Source: Dokdonella_A sp937902695
GTDB taxonomy: Bacteria; Pseudomonadota; Gammaproteobacteria; Xanthomonadales; Rhodanobacteraceae
Assembly (NCBI GenBank): GCA_048498135.1
Contig: JBEHYO010000025.1
Coordinates: 1 to 39,726, forward strand
Length of the DNA: 39,726 bases
Direction: 5' to 3'
A program made the translations under genes and the position numbers. The notes under the pieces were generated by a model. The model saw nothing but the letters and a program-made list of their open reading frames with translations, did no database searches and was not told where the DNA came from. Shown piece by piece: positions 31,828 through 39,726 of the stretch; positions within the stretch are counted from its first letter, which is position 1, and each line of letters starts with the position of its first letter.

Positions 31828-31915
31828 GAAAGCCGGGATTCTGGATTGGTGATTCGGGATTCGTGAAAGCGGGCTTTTGCCAATCCCTAATGATCAATCC
31901 CGAATCCCGGCTTTC
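31828..31915. repeat. Long imperfect palindrome overlapping the mrcA stop
   Basis: A perfect 14-nt inverted repeat GAAAGCCGGGATTC (31828-31841) and GAATCCCGGCTTTC (31902-31915) brackets further partly complementary arms (GGATTGGTGATTCGGGATT against AATCCCTAATGATCAATCC). The centre is GAAAGC-GG-GCTTTT. The whole 88 nt could fold into one long hairpin. It fills the gap between mrcA and the 31184-31825 gene and includes the last two bases of the mrcA coding strand. No transposase is present, so it may be a small dispersed element. Confidence 0.72.
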
Positions 31916-34460
31916 AGAACACGTCGTACGCTTCGCGCTGCTCGCCTTGCTGCTGTTCCTGCGGCGGCTGCGCGGCGAGCCGCGCGACGTCTTCGGATTT
32001 CAGCACTTCGAGGATCGCGCCGGAATCGGCGGCCGACGCGAGCGCGCCGGTGGCGGGATCGATGCGCACCTTGCTGATGCCGGGCGGCATGTCGAACGGT
32101 TGCTCGGGCACGTCCTTGAGCGCCGTGCGCATGAAGTCGATCCAGATCGGGAGCGCGGCTTTGGCGCCGAACTCGCCGCGGCCGAGCGAGCCGAAATCGT
32201 CGAAGCCGACCCAGCAGCTCGCGACGAGCCTCGAGTTGAAGCCGGTGAACCACGCATCGCGATGGTCGTTCGTCGAGCCGGTCTTGCCGGCGAGGTCGTT
32301 GCGCTTCAACACCATCGCGGCGGCGCCGGTGCCGCGGCGGACGACGTCGCGCATCAGCGAGGTCACGAGATACGCGTTGCGCACGTCGATGACGCGCGGC
32401 GCGAGATGCGGCTGGCCGGACGGGCCTGCGGGCGGGGTCGGCGCGGCCGTCGCGCTGCCGATCGGATTCAGCGGGCTGGTCGCCGCCGCGCCCGCTTTCG
32501 GCGGCGCCTGCGCCGTGTCGGCACCCTGGCGCTCGGCGCAGGTGGCGCACGCGATCGCCGGATCGGCCGCGTAGACGACGTTGCCGTCGCGATCGTCGAT
32601 CTCGCGCACGAAATACGGATCGACCAGGAATCCGCCGTTCGCGAACACCGCGTAGCCGCGCGCCATGATCAGCGGCGACACCGACGCGGTGCCGAGCGCC
32701 ATCGACAGGTTCTCGGGGATCTGCTCCGCGGGCAGGCCGAATCGCGTGATGTACTCGCGCGCGTAGTGCACGCCGATCGCATCGAGCACGCGCACGGAGA
32801 CGAGGTTCACCGATTTCACCAGCGCTTCGCGCAGGCGAATCGGGCCCTGGAAGGTGTCGTCGTCGTTCTTCGGCGTCCACAGGCCGTTGGGCTTGGACGG
32901 GTCCGGGAACACGACCGGCGCATCGTTGACGACCGATGCCGGCGTGAAGCCGTGCTCGAACGCCGCCGAGTAGAGGAACGGCTTGAAGCCGGATCCCGGC
33001 GAGCGGTTCGATTGCGTGACGCGGTTGAACTTCGAGCGCAGGAAGCTGAAGCCGCCGACGAGCGTCTCGATCGCGCCGTCTTCCGGATCGATCGCGACGA
33101 ACGCGGCTTCCGCGACCGGCATCTGCGAAAGCATCCAGTACGTTTTCTTCGTGTCCTCGGCCTTGTCCGCCTTGTCGGCCTTCTCGTTCTTCTCGTTCTT
33201 CTCGGCCTTCGTGACGAGCTGCACGCGCACGATGTCGCCGCGCTTCAGCACGTCGCTGACGTGCTTGGGCGCCGCGCCGCGACGGTCCTCGTCGATGCGC
33301 GGACGCGCCCACTCGACGGCCGAGAGATCGAGCGCGATCTTCTCGCCTTCGGCGGTATAGACGTCGGCGCGGGATGCGTCGACGTCGGTCACGACGGCGG
33401 GCAGCAGGCCCGCGATCGCGTGGTAATCGAGGAGCGCGCTGTCCCACTCGCTCTTGCCGGCGCCGGACGCGAGATCGACATGCGCTTCGGGGCCGCGGTA
33501 ACCGTGGCGCTGGTCGTACGTGATGAGATCGCCGCGCAGCGCCTTGTTCGCCGCTTCCTGCCGCGTCGAGTCCAGCGTCGTCTTGACGACGTAGCCATCG
33601 GTCAGCGCGTTGTTGCCGAGGCGCTCCATCGCTTCGAGGCGGACCATCTCGGCGAAGTAGGGCGCATCGACTTCGACCGGCGGCTCGTGCGGAAAAGCGG
33701 TGTCGGCCGATTTCATGGCCGCGTCGTAGGTCGGCTGGTCTATGAAACGGTTCTCGAGCATGCGTCCGAGCACGTAGTTGCGGCGCTCGACGGCGCGCGT
33801 CGGGTTGCTGATCGGATTGCCGGTGGACGGAAACTTGGGCAGCGAGGCCAGCATTGCGCACTCGGCGATCGACAGCTGGTCGAGCGTCTTGCCGTAATAG
33901 AACTCGGCCGCGGCCGATACGCCGTACGAGCGGTGGCCGAGGAAGATCTTGTTGAGGTAGAGCTCGAGGATCTCGTCCTTGGTCAGCGCGCTTTCGATGC
34001 GGAACGCCAGGAAGATCTCCGAGAGCTTTCGCGTGTAGCTGACTTCCGGGCTCAGGAAGAAGTTGCGGGCGACCTGCTGCGTGATCGTCGATCCGCCGGC
34101 CACGTGCTTGGATCCGGTCGAGATGACGAGCCAGACCGCGCGGAAGATGCCGCCGACGTCGATGCCCCGGTGCGAATAGAAATCGGCGTCCTCGGCGGCG
34201 AGGAAGGCCTGCTTGAGCTTGTCCGGGACGTCCTCGATCCGGACCGGGGTGCGCTTGGTTTCGCCGAACGCCGCAATGAGCTTGTCGTCCGCGGAATAGA
34301 TCCTCAGCGGAACCTGCAGGCGGACGTCCTTCAGCATCTCGACCGAGGGAAGCCGCGGGGAGATCAGCCAGTAGGCGGTGCCGAGGGCGAGGACGCCGGC
34401 GAGCGCGCCCGCCAGCGCCAGATACAGCGCGTAGCGCAACAAACGGAGGAGGATTCTCAT
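31914..34460 (-). CDS. mrcA: Penicillin-binding protein 1A
   Basis: An 848-residue bifunctional peptidoglycan synthase. An N-terminal membrane anchor (about 8-33) is followed by a GT51 glycosyltransferase with catalytic E90 (AAEDADFYSHRGID) and GGSTITQQVARNF. Next is an OB-like insert, then a transpeptidase with S490-G-F-K493, S550-V-N552 and K726-T-G. Two low-complexity stretches stand out: a Lys/Glu/Asn/Ala repeat tract at 419-439 and an Ala/Pro-rich stretch at 650-685. ATG 34460 starts at the membrane anchor; earlier in-frame ATGs up to 34586 would run over the promoter. It is divergent from pilMNOPQ, a conserved gammaproteobacterial arrangement. Confidence 0.95.
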   Translation of the reverse strand: MRILLRLLRYALYLALAGALAGVLALGTAYWLISPRLPSVEMLKDVRLQVPLRIYSADDKLIAAFGETKRTPVRIEDVPDKLKQAFLAAEDADFYSHRGIDVGGIFRAVWLVISTGSKHVAGGSTITQQVARNFFLSPEVSYTRKLSEIFLAFRIESALTKDEILELYLNKIFLGHRSYGVSAAAEFYYGKTLDQLSIAECAMLASLPKFPSTGNPISNPTRAVERRNYVLGRMLENRFIDQPTYDAAMKSADTAFPHEPPVEVDAPYFAEMVRLEAMERLGNNALTDGYVVKTTLDSTRQEAANKALRGDLITYDQRHGYRGPEAHVDLASGAGKSEWDSALLDYHAIAGLLPAVVTDVDASRADVYTAEGEKIALDLSAVEWARPRIDEDRRGAAPKHVSDVLKRGDIVRVQLVTKAEKNEKNEKADKADKAEDTKKTYWMLSQMPVAEAAFVAIDPEDGAIETLVGGFSFLRSKFNRVTQSNRSPGSGFKPFLYSAAFEHGFTPASVVNDAPVVFPDPSKPNGLWTPKNDDDTFQGPIRLREALVKSVNLVSVRVLDAIGVHYAREYITRFGLPAEQIPENLSMALGTASVSPLIMARGYAVFANGGFLVDPYFVREIDDRDGNVVYAADPAIACATCAERQGADTAQAPPKAGAAATSPLNPIGSATAAPTPPAGPSGQPHLAPRVIDVRNAYLVTSLMRDVVRRGTGAAAMVLKRNDLAGKTGSTNDHRDAWFTGFNSRLVASCWVGFDDFGSLGRGEFGAKAALPIWIDFMRTALKDVPEQPFDMPPGISKVRIDPATGALASAADSGAILEVLKSEDVARLAAQPPQEQQQGEQREAYDVF

Positions 34461-34511
34461 CTTGCGGGCGGGACTTGTGATGCTAGTCAAAGTAAATGCG
34501 GCAACCGACGG

Positions 34512-34517
34512 AGTATA
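34512..34517 (-). promoter_or_regulatory. Possible -10 of the mrcA promoter
   Basis: TATACT on the minus strand, about 52 nt upstream of the mrcA ATG. The -35 region is weak, so the site is tentative. Confidence 0.42.
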
Positions 34518-34621
34518 GATCGCACACCCGCCACCGGACATGGCGGTGTGTGCTCGCCGGGGTTCAGGTCCGCTTTTCGCCATCAAAAAAACAGCCCAAT
34601 GCCCGGTCTTGTGACGGGGTG

Positions 34622-34650
34622 TTGATAAATCGTTAAAGTTTGGATTTAAT
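34622..34650 (+). promoter_or_regulatory. Sigma-70-like promoter of pilMNOPQ
   Basis: TTGATA (34622-34627) and TTTAAT (34645-34650) are separated by 17 nt, in the most AT-rich stretch of the window. The predicted start near 34657 would give a leader of about 43 nt containing a small hairpin CGCTC-GTAA-GAGCG (34667-34680) directly before the pilM ribosome binding site. Confidence 0.72.
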
Positions 34651-34699
34651 GTTGTGGCGCATCTTTCGCTCGTAAGAGCGCGTGGGAAGGGGAAAAAGT

Positions 34700-35758
34700 G
34701 TGGGCCTGTTCACACCTAAAGCGCCGCCGTTGATCGGCGTCGATATCAGCTCGACTGCGGTCAAGCTGCTGCAACTGGGGCAGGTCGGCGGCCGTTATCG
34801 CGTGGAGCACTACGCGGTCGAGCCGCTTCCGCCGAACGCCGTGGTCGAGAAGAACATCGTCGAGGTCGAGGCCGTCGGCGAGGCGATCCGTCGCGCGTTC
34901 AACCGCTCCGGCGCGAAATCGAAGTTCGCGGCGGCCGCGGTGGCGGGCTCTGCAGTGATTACCAAGATCATCCCCATGCCCGCGGATCTCACCGAAGAGG
35001 ACATGGAAGCGCAGATCCAGGTCGAGGCGAACCAGTACATCCCGTATCCGATCGAGGAAGTCAGCCTCGATTTCGAAGTGCTGGGTCCGGTGAAGGACAA
35101 CCCGGACATGGTCAACGTGCTGCTCGCGGCATCGCGCACGGAGAACGTCGACCTTCGCGTCGCCGCGCTCGATCTCGGCGGCCTCGGCACCAAAGTCGTC
35201 GACGTCGAAGCGTTCGCGATGGAGAACGCGTTCAAGCTCATCGCCGATCAGCTGGCGGTGCCGAAGGACGCGGTCGTCGCCGTCGTCGACGTCGGCGCGA
35301 CGATGACCACGCTGATCGTGCTGAAGGGCCAGCGCACGATCTACTCGCGCGAGCAGGTGTTCGGCGGCAAGCAGCTGACCGACGAGGTCATGCGCCGCTA
35401 CGGCCTGTCGTACGAGGAAGCCGGCCTCGCCAAGCGCCAGGGCGGTCTTCCCGAGTCGTACGAGATCGAGGTGCTGGAGCCGTTCAAGGAGGCGATGGTC
35501 CAGCAGATCAGCCGTCTGCTGCAGTTCTTCTTCGCAGGCTCGGAGTTCAGCAAGGTCGACCAGGTCGTGCTGGCCGGCGGCTGCGCGTCGATCGCCGGCG
35601 TCGCCGACATGGTCGAGGAGCAGATCGGCGTGCCGTGCGTCGTCGCCAACCCGCTTTCGGAGATGTCCCTCTCGGGTCGCGTGCAGGCGCAGACGCTCGC
35701 GCAGGACGCGCCCGCGCTCATGATCGCCTGCGGGCTCGCGCTCAGGAGCTTCGACTGA
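34700..35758 (+). CDS. pilM: Type IV pilus inner-membrane platform protein PilM
   Basis: A 352-residue actin-like ATP-binding protein that sits on the cytoplasmic side of the pilus machine and binds the PilN N-terminus. It starts GLFTPKAPPLIGVDISSTAV, the canonical PilM opening. KIIPMPADLTEEDMEAQIQ, YIPYPIEEVSLDFEVLGP, VVDVGATMTTLIVL and VVLAGGCASIAG are the actin-fold phosphate and adenosine loops. GTG 34700 was chosen because GGAAGGGG lies a few nt upstream and family members begin at GLF; an in-frame GTG at 34682 would add six residues. Confidence 0.95.
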   Translation: MGLFTPKAPPLIGVDISSTAVKLLQLGQVGGRYRVEHYAVEPLPPNAVVEKNIVEVEAVGEAIRRAFNRSGAKSKFAAAAVAGSAVITKIIPMPADLTEEDMEAQIQVEANQYIPYPIEEVSLDFEVLGPVKDNPDMVNVLLAASRTENVDLRVAALDLGGLGTKVVDVEAFAMENAFKLIADQLAVPKDAVVAVVDVGATMTTLIVLKGQRTIYSREQVFGGKQLTDEVMRRYGLSYEEAGLAKRQGGLPESYEIEVLEPFKEAMVQQISRLLQFFFAGSEFSKVDQVVLAGGCASIAGVADMVEEQIGVPCVVANPLSEMSLSGRVQAQTLAQDAPALMIACGLALRSFD

Positions 35759-36513
35759 TGGCCAGAATCAATCTTCTGCCGTGGCGCACCGAGCGGCGCA
35801 AGCAGCGCGAGCGCGAGTTCTACATGATGCTGGCCGCTTCGGCGGTCGCTGCGTTTCTCGCGGTCGCGGCGGCTTACGGCTGGATGGACGCGCGCATCGA
35901 TACCCAGAATCAGCGCAATGCGTACCTCACCAACGAGATAAAAGCACTCGACAAGCAGATCGAGGAAATCAACGAGCTCGACAAGACCAAGTCGCAGCTC
36001 CTGACGCGCAAGCAGATCATCGAGCAGCTGCAGTCGAACCGCTCGCAGATGGTCCATCTCTTCGACGAGATGGTGAAGACGATCCCGGACGGCGTGCGCC
36101 TGACGACGATGAAGCAGGCGGGCGACGTGCTGACGCTCGAAGGCGTCGCCGAGTCGAACGCGCGCGTGGCCAGCTACATGCGCAACATCGACAACTCGCC
36201 GTGGATGGGCCGCACCGACCTTCGCAAGATCGAGAACAAGGCCGGCACCAAGGATGTCGACAAGAAGACGCCGTACGTCTTCTCGCTCGACGTGAAGCTG
36301 CGCAAGCCCGAAGACGCGCAGTCGGAGAAGCAGGTCGCCGAGGGCGCCGCGGCGCCGTCCGGCACCCCCGACGCGAAGGCCGCCGACGCCGCATCCGCGC
36401 CGCCCAAGGCCCCGAACGCAGCGCCCGCCACGCCACCCGCTGCCGCGACGCCGCCCCCCGCGGCGACTCTGCCGCCGCCCGCCCCGACGACGGAGAAGGG
36501 GGAGAAGAAATGA
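35758..36513 (+). CDS. pilN: Type IV pilus alignment protein PilN
   Basis: A 251-residue bitopic protein. It begins MARINLLPWRTERRKQRERE, the INLLPWR motif that inserts into PilM. A membrane helix (about 25-43), a coiled coil (about 50-100, Lys/Glu/Gln-rich) and a ferredoxin-like periplasmic domain with LTLEGVAESNARVASYMRN follow. The last 50 residues are an Ala/Pro-rich tail that looks disordered. The ATG shares one base with the pilM stop, and the gene overlaps pilO by 4 nt. Confidence 0.95.
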   Translation: MARINLLPWRTERRKQREREFYMMLAASAVAAFLAVAAAYGWMDARIDTQNQRNAYLTNEIKALDKQIEEINELDKTKSQLLTRKQIIEQLQSNRSQMVHLFDEMVKTIPDGVRLTTMKQAGDVLTLEGVAESNARVASYMRNIDNSPWMGRTDLRKIENKAGTKDVDKKTPYVFSLDVKLRKPEDAQSEKQVAEGAAAPSGTPDAKAADAASAPPKAPNAAPATPPAAATPPPAATLPPPAPTTEKGEKK

Positions 36514-37238
36514 GCTTCTTCGACGATCTCCGCAATCTCGACAGGAACAACGTCGGCGCCTGGCCGAAGTCGATCAAGACATTTTTCGCGGTCATCATCT
36601 TCGTGATCATCGTCGCGGTCGGCTGGTACGTCTGGATCCGCGCCCAGCAGGACGATCTCGAGCAGCAGCAGAACAAGGAGGTTGCGCTCAAGAAGGAGTT
36701 CGAGTCCAAGCAGGGCAAGGTCGTCAATCTCGTCGCCTACCGCAAGCAGCTCGAAGACATGAAGGAGATGCTGCGCACGATGCTGCGTCAGCTGCCGAGC
36801 AAGACCGAGATGCCCGACCTCCTCGTCGACATCTCGCAGACTGCGCTCGCGGCCGGCATCGTCGTCGACCTGTTCCAGCCGGGCGGCGAAATCATCAAGG
36901 AGTTCTACGCCGAGAAGCCGATCCAGCTGAAGATGCTCGGCACGTATCACCAGTTCGGCACCTTCATCAGCGGCGTGGCCTCGCTGCCGCGCGTCGTCAT
37001 CCTGACCATGCACGACGTTTCGCTGAAGCCCGCCAAGGCGGCGACCGGCGCGGGCGGCGCGTCCGCGCAGGCGCTCGCGTCGGGCGGGCAGCTGCTGCTC
37101 GAGGGCACGGTCAAGACGTACCGCTACGTCGACGACGAGGAAATCTCGGCAGCTCAGGCGGCGGCGAAGCCCACGAAGAAGGGCATCCCGCCGAAGAAGC
37201 CTGCGCCGGCAGCGGCGCCGAAGAAGGGGGGTGGCTGA
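36510..37238 (+). CDS. pilO: Type IV pilus alignment protein PilO
   Basis: A 242-residue partner of PilN. MSFFDDLRNLDRNNVGAWP is the cytoplasmic start. A membrane helix (about 25-43) and a coiled coil with a QLEDMKEMLRTMLRQLPSK segment come next. Then a ferredoxin-like domain with IQLKMLGTYHQFGTFISGVA and LPRVVILTMHD leads to a Lys/Pro/Ala-rich tail. It forms a PilN-PilO heterodimer in the periplasm. Start ATG overlaps the pilN stop as ATGA. Confidence 0.95.
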   Translation: MSFFDDLRNLDRNNVGAWPKSIKTFFAVIIFVIIVAVGWYVWIRAQQDDLEQQQNKEVALKKEFESKQGKVVNLVAYRKQLEDMKEMLRTMLRQLPSKTEMPDLLVDISQTALAAGIVVDLFQPGGEIIKEFYAEKPIQLKMLGTYHQFGTFISGVASLPRVVILTMHDVSLKPAKAATGAGGASAQALASGGQLLLEGTVKTYRYVDDEEISAAQAAAKPTKKGIPPKKPAPAAAPKKGGG

Positions 37239-37768
37239 TGCGCACGGAGATGACCATCGCGCTCCGTCTGGCGGGCCTCGCGCTTGTCATGGCCACGCTC
37301 GCCGGCTGCGCGCCGGGCAACGACCTGCGCCAGTGGGTCGCGCAGGAGAAGGCGAAGAAAGGCGCGCCGCTCGATCCCCTGCCGGTGATCAAGACGTTCG
37401 AGACGTTCGAATACAAGGATCAGGATCTGCGCGATCCGTTCAACGCGAGCGCCGAAGAGCAGGACCAGAACGTCAACGCAGGTCCGCATCCGGATCAGGA
37501 TCGCGCACGCGAGCCGCTCGAGGCGTACCCGCTCGACGGACTCAAGATGTCGGGCACGCTCGGCATGGCGAAGGGGATCGAAGGTCTCGTGCGCGATCCC
37601 GACGGGGTCGTGCATCGCGTCCACAACGGAAACTACCTCGGCCAGAACTACGGCCGCATCACGAGCATCAGCGAAGACCATATCGAGCTCGTCGAGCTGG
37701 TTCCGAACGGATCCGGCGGATGGATGGAACGGCAGGCGACGATCGCCTTGGGCGACACCAAGAAATGA
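37238..37768 (+). CDS. pilP: Type IV pilus assembly lipoprotein PilP
   Basis: A 176-residue inner-membrane lipoprotein with lipobox T-L-A-G-C (C24). An extended N-terminal segment that binds PilN/PilO is followed by a small beta-domain with PLDGLKMSGTLGM, VRDPDGVVHRVHNGNYLGQN and YGRITSISEDHIELVELVP. It links the PilMNO platform to the PilQ secretin. The ATG shares one base with the pilO stop. Confidence 0.95.
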   Translation: MRTEMTIALRLAGLALVMATLAGCAPGNDLRQWVAQEKAKKGAPLDPLPVIKTFETFEYKDQDLRDPFNASAEEQDQNVNAGPHPDQDRAREPLEAYPLDGLKMSGTLGMAKGIEGLVRDPDGVVHRVHNGNYLGQNYGRITSISEDHIELVELVPNGSGGWMERQATIALGDTKK

Positions 37769-37788
37769 GGCTCGTTGGGGGTAACTAC

Positions 37789-39726
37789 ATGATCACGACA
37801 TTTGCTAAGTGCTCGGAGCGTGGGTTCGCCCGGCCGGCGGTACGATCGGGCCTCGTAAGGCTCCTCGTCCTGCTGGTGCTCCTGATCGCCGGTACCGCGC
37901 ACGCCGAGAACGTGCTCGAGGACATCGCGTACACGGCCTTGCCCGGCGGCAAGGTCGAAGTCACGCTGAAGTTCTCGCAGCCCGTTGCGGCGCCGCAGAT
38001 CTTCAAGACCGAATCGCCGCCGCGCATCGCGATCGATCTCGCCGACACGCGCAACGGGGTCACGCAGCGGCGCATCGAGGTCGGTGCCGGCGCCACGTCG
38101 GCGATCTCGGCGATCGAGGCGGCCGGACGCACGCGCGTCGTCGTCGATCTCTTCCGCCCGGCGGCGTACGAGACGAGCAACAGCGGCAACACGATGACGC
38201 TGACGATCGCCGGAGGCAATTCAGGTTCGACGCCGGCCGCCGTCTCCGCGGCCTCGACCGATCCGACCAAGGCGGTTCCGGTCCACGGCCTCGAGGTTTC
38301 GAACGTCGACTTCCGCCGCGGCACCAACGGCGAAGGCCGCGTCATCGTCAGCTTCTCCGGTCCCGGCGTCGCGGCGAACGTTCGTCGCGAAGGCACCAAG
38401 GTCGTGGTCGATCTGTCGAATGTCTCGCTGCCGCCGAATCTCGCGCAGCGGCTCGACGTGCTCGACTTCGCAACGCCCGTGCAGAGCATCGAGACGCGCC
38501 CGCACGGCACCAGCGGCGTGCGCATCGACATTGCCGCGCAACCGCCGTTCGAGCAGCTCGCCTACCAGACCGGCAACGAGTACGTCGTCGAAGTCTCGCC
38601 GAAGAAGGAAGACGCGCGCCTCAAGGGCAAGAACGCGGAGCCCGAGTACACCGGCAGCCGCGTCACCTTCAACTTCCAGGACATCCCGACGCGCTCGGTG
38701 TTGCAGCTGATCGCCGACGTGTCCGATCTCAACATCGTCGTCGCCGATTCCGTGCAGGGCAACGTCACGCTGCGCCTCATCAACGTGCCGTGGGACCAGG
38801 CGCTCGATATCGTTCTGCAGGCGAAGGGTCTCGACAAGCGTCGCCGCGGCAACGTGATCTGGGTCGCGCCGCAGAAGGAAATCGCCGATCGCGAGGAAGC
38901 GATCGCCGATGCGCGCCTCAAGATCGAGGACAAGGAGGCGCTGGTCTCCGACTACATCCCGATCAGCTACGGCAAGGCGAAGGACGTCGCGGCGCTCCTG
39001 ACGAAGGAAACGCAGGCGAACTCGACCGGCGGCTCGAGCGGCGGCCAGCAGCAGCGCGGCTTCCTGTCCTCGCGCGGCAGCGTCACGTACGACGACCGCA
39101 CGAACATCCTGCTGGTCAGCGACATCCCGTCGAAGATCCAGGAAATCCGCCAGCTCGTCTCGATCCTCGATCGTCCGGTGCAGCAGGTGCTGATCGAATC
39201 GCGCATCGTCATCGCGAGCGACTCGTTCGCACGCGAGCTCGGCGTCAAGTTCGGCGTCAGCGGCGGCTACGAGACCAGCAACGGCAACGTCATCACGACC
39301 TCGGGCAGCGCGTTCGGCACCGACGAGATGAACAACGTGATCCTCAACAACCGCTTCGGCACCGGCACCGGGCTCACCGGTCGCGGCAGCCGCGGCCTGC
39401 CCGGCACGTCGCCGGGCAACATCCCCTCGCAGCCCCAGCCGGGCCCGCAGGGCGGCATCGCGGTGCCGAACCTCGCCGACCGCCTCAACGTCAACATGCC
39501 CGTCACGAACCCGGCCGGCAGCTTCGGCCTCGCCATCCTCGGCGCGGATTACCTGCTCGATCTGGAGCTCTCGGCCGCGCAGACCGAAGGCCGCGGCGAA
39601 GTCGTCTCGACACCGCGCGTCATCACGGCGAGCCAGAAGGAAGCCGACATCAAGCAGGGCCAGGAAGTCGGCTACGTGACGTTCCAGTCCGGCGGCACCG
39701 GCGCGCCGCAGGCGACGGTCAACTTC
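37789..39726 (+). CDS. pilQ: Type IV pilus secretin PilQ, cut by the right window edge
   Basis: 646 residues are present, with the C-terminus missing. A signal peptide ends near residue 39 (IAGTAHA). Two AMIN domains (about 44-125 and 163-260) bind peptidoglycan. An STN/N0 domain has FNFQDIPTRSVLQLIADVSD, an N1 domain has DYIPISYGKAKDVAALLTKE and VTYDDRTNILLVSDIPSKI, and the start of the secretin barrel has LIESRIVIASDSFARELGV. A Gly/Pro/Gln-rich insert lies at about 515-560. ATG 37789 was preferred because GGGGG lies 8 nt upstream; an in-frame ATG at 37765 overlaps the pilP stop and is also possible. It forms the outer-membrane pore for the pilus. Confidence 0.95.
   Translation, partial: MITTFAKCSERGFARPAVRSGLVRLLVLLVLLIAGTAHAENVLEDIAYTALPGGKVEVTLKFSQPVAAPQIFKTESPPRIAIDLADTRNGVTQRRIEVGAGATSAISAIEAAGRTRVVVDLFRPAAYETSNSGNTMTLTIAGGNSGSTPAAVSAASTDPTKAVPVHGLEVSNVDFRRGTNGEGRVIVSFSGPGVAANVRREGTKVVVDLSNVSLPPNLAQRLDVLDFATPVQSIETRPHGTSGVRIDIAAQPPFEQLAYQTGNEYVVEVSPKKEDARLKGKNAEPEYTGSRVTFNFQDIPTRSVLQLIADVSDLNIVVADSVQGNVTLRLINVPWDQALDIVLQAKGLDKRRRGNVIWVAPQKEIADREEAIADARLKIEDKEALVSDYIPISYGKAKDVAALLTKETQANSTGGSSGGQQQRGFLSSRGSVTYDDRTNILLVSDIPSKIQEIRQLVSILDRPVQQVLIESRIVIASDSFARELGVKFGVSGGYETSNGNVITTSGSAFGTDEMNNVILNNRFGTGTGLTGRGSRGLPGTSPGNIPSQPQPGPQGGIAVPNLADRLNVNMPVTNPAGSFGLAILGADYLLDLELSAAQTEGRGEVVSTPRVITASQKEADIKQGQEVGYVTFQSGGTGAPQATVNF

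Noticed and set aside
1..39726. CRISPR arrays, tRNA or rRNA genes, insertion sequences, prophage or toxin-antitoxin genes
   Set aside because: No regularly spaced repeats, cloverleaf-like tRNA sequences with CCA context, transposase motifs or phage proteins were seen on either strand.

Overview
The window is very GC-rich, densely coded chromosomal DNA from a gammaproteobacterium, most likely of the order Lysobacterales (Xanthomonadales). The evidence is the gene neighbourhoods (type B L31-gltA-conserved hypothetical-mrcA-pilMNOPQ; rph-rdgB-hemW next to yicC; rpoZ-spoT-ridA-recG), a DUF1631 protein, and REP-like intergenic palindromes of a style common in that order. No tRNA, rRNA, CRISPR array, insertion sequence or phage gene was seen. 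Both edges cut genes: DUF1631 on the left, pilQ on the right.

Layout. 1-925 (-): truncated DUF1631 gene. 1139-3456 (-): a self-contained vitamin B12 uptake unit with promoter, cobalamin riboswitch, btuB and rho-independent terminator. 3472-6200 (-): rph-rdgB-hemW-CPXCG cluster, divergent from yicC (+). 7228-15177 (-): eight tightly overlapping genes, ctaG-coxB-coxA-coxC-orf134-PQQ alcohol dehydrogenase-lipoprotein cytochrome c-moxJ-like, with a MarR-type regulator gene just upstream (15378-15821). 15987-19849 (+): gmk followed by the phospholipid transport genes mlaFEDCB, convergent with mlaA (-) across a pair of REP-like hairpins. 21101-23632 (+): rpoZ and spoT. 23674-29215 (+): M19 dipeptidase, ridA, recG, a methyltransferase and a nucleoside hydrolase. 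29298-31090 (+): rpmE2 and gltA. 31184-34460 (-): a conserved hypothetical and mrcA, divergent from the type IV pilus genes pilMNOPQ (34700 to the right edge).

Most of the content is housekeeping: RNA and nucleotide quality control, stringent response, outer-membrane lipid asymmetry, peptidoglycan synthesis, pili, TCA entry. The non-routine part is the eight-gene respiratory operon. It appears to encode a complete short electron path from a periplasmic alcohol or aldehyde to oxygen. A PQQ dehydrogenase carrying the extra Asp typical of lanthanide-dependent enzymes would pass electrons to a membrane-anchored cytochrome c, then to a subunit II with its own cytochrome c domain, then to a heme-copper oxidase. 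That oxidase keeps all heme and copper ligands but appears to lack both the D-channel glutamate and the K-channel lysine. The operon lies between yicC and gmk, which I recall as neighbours in relatives, so it looks like an inserted accessory module.
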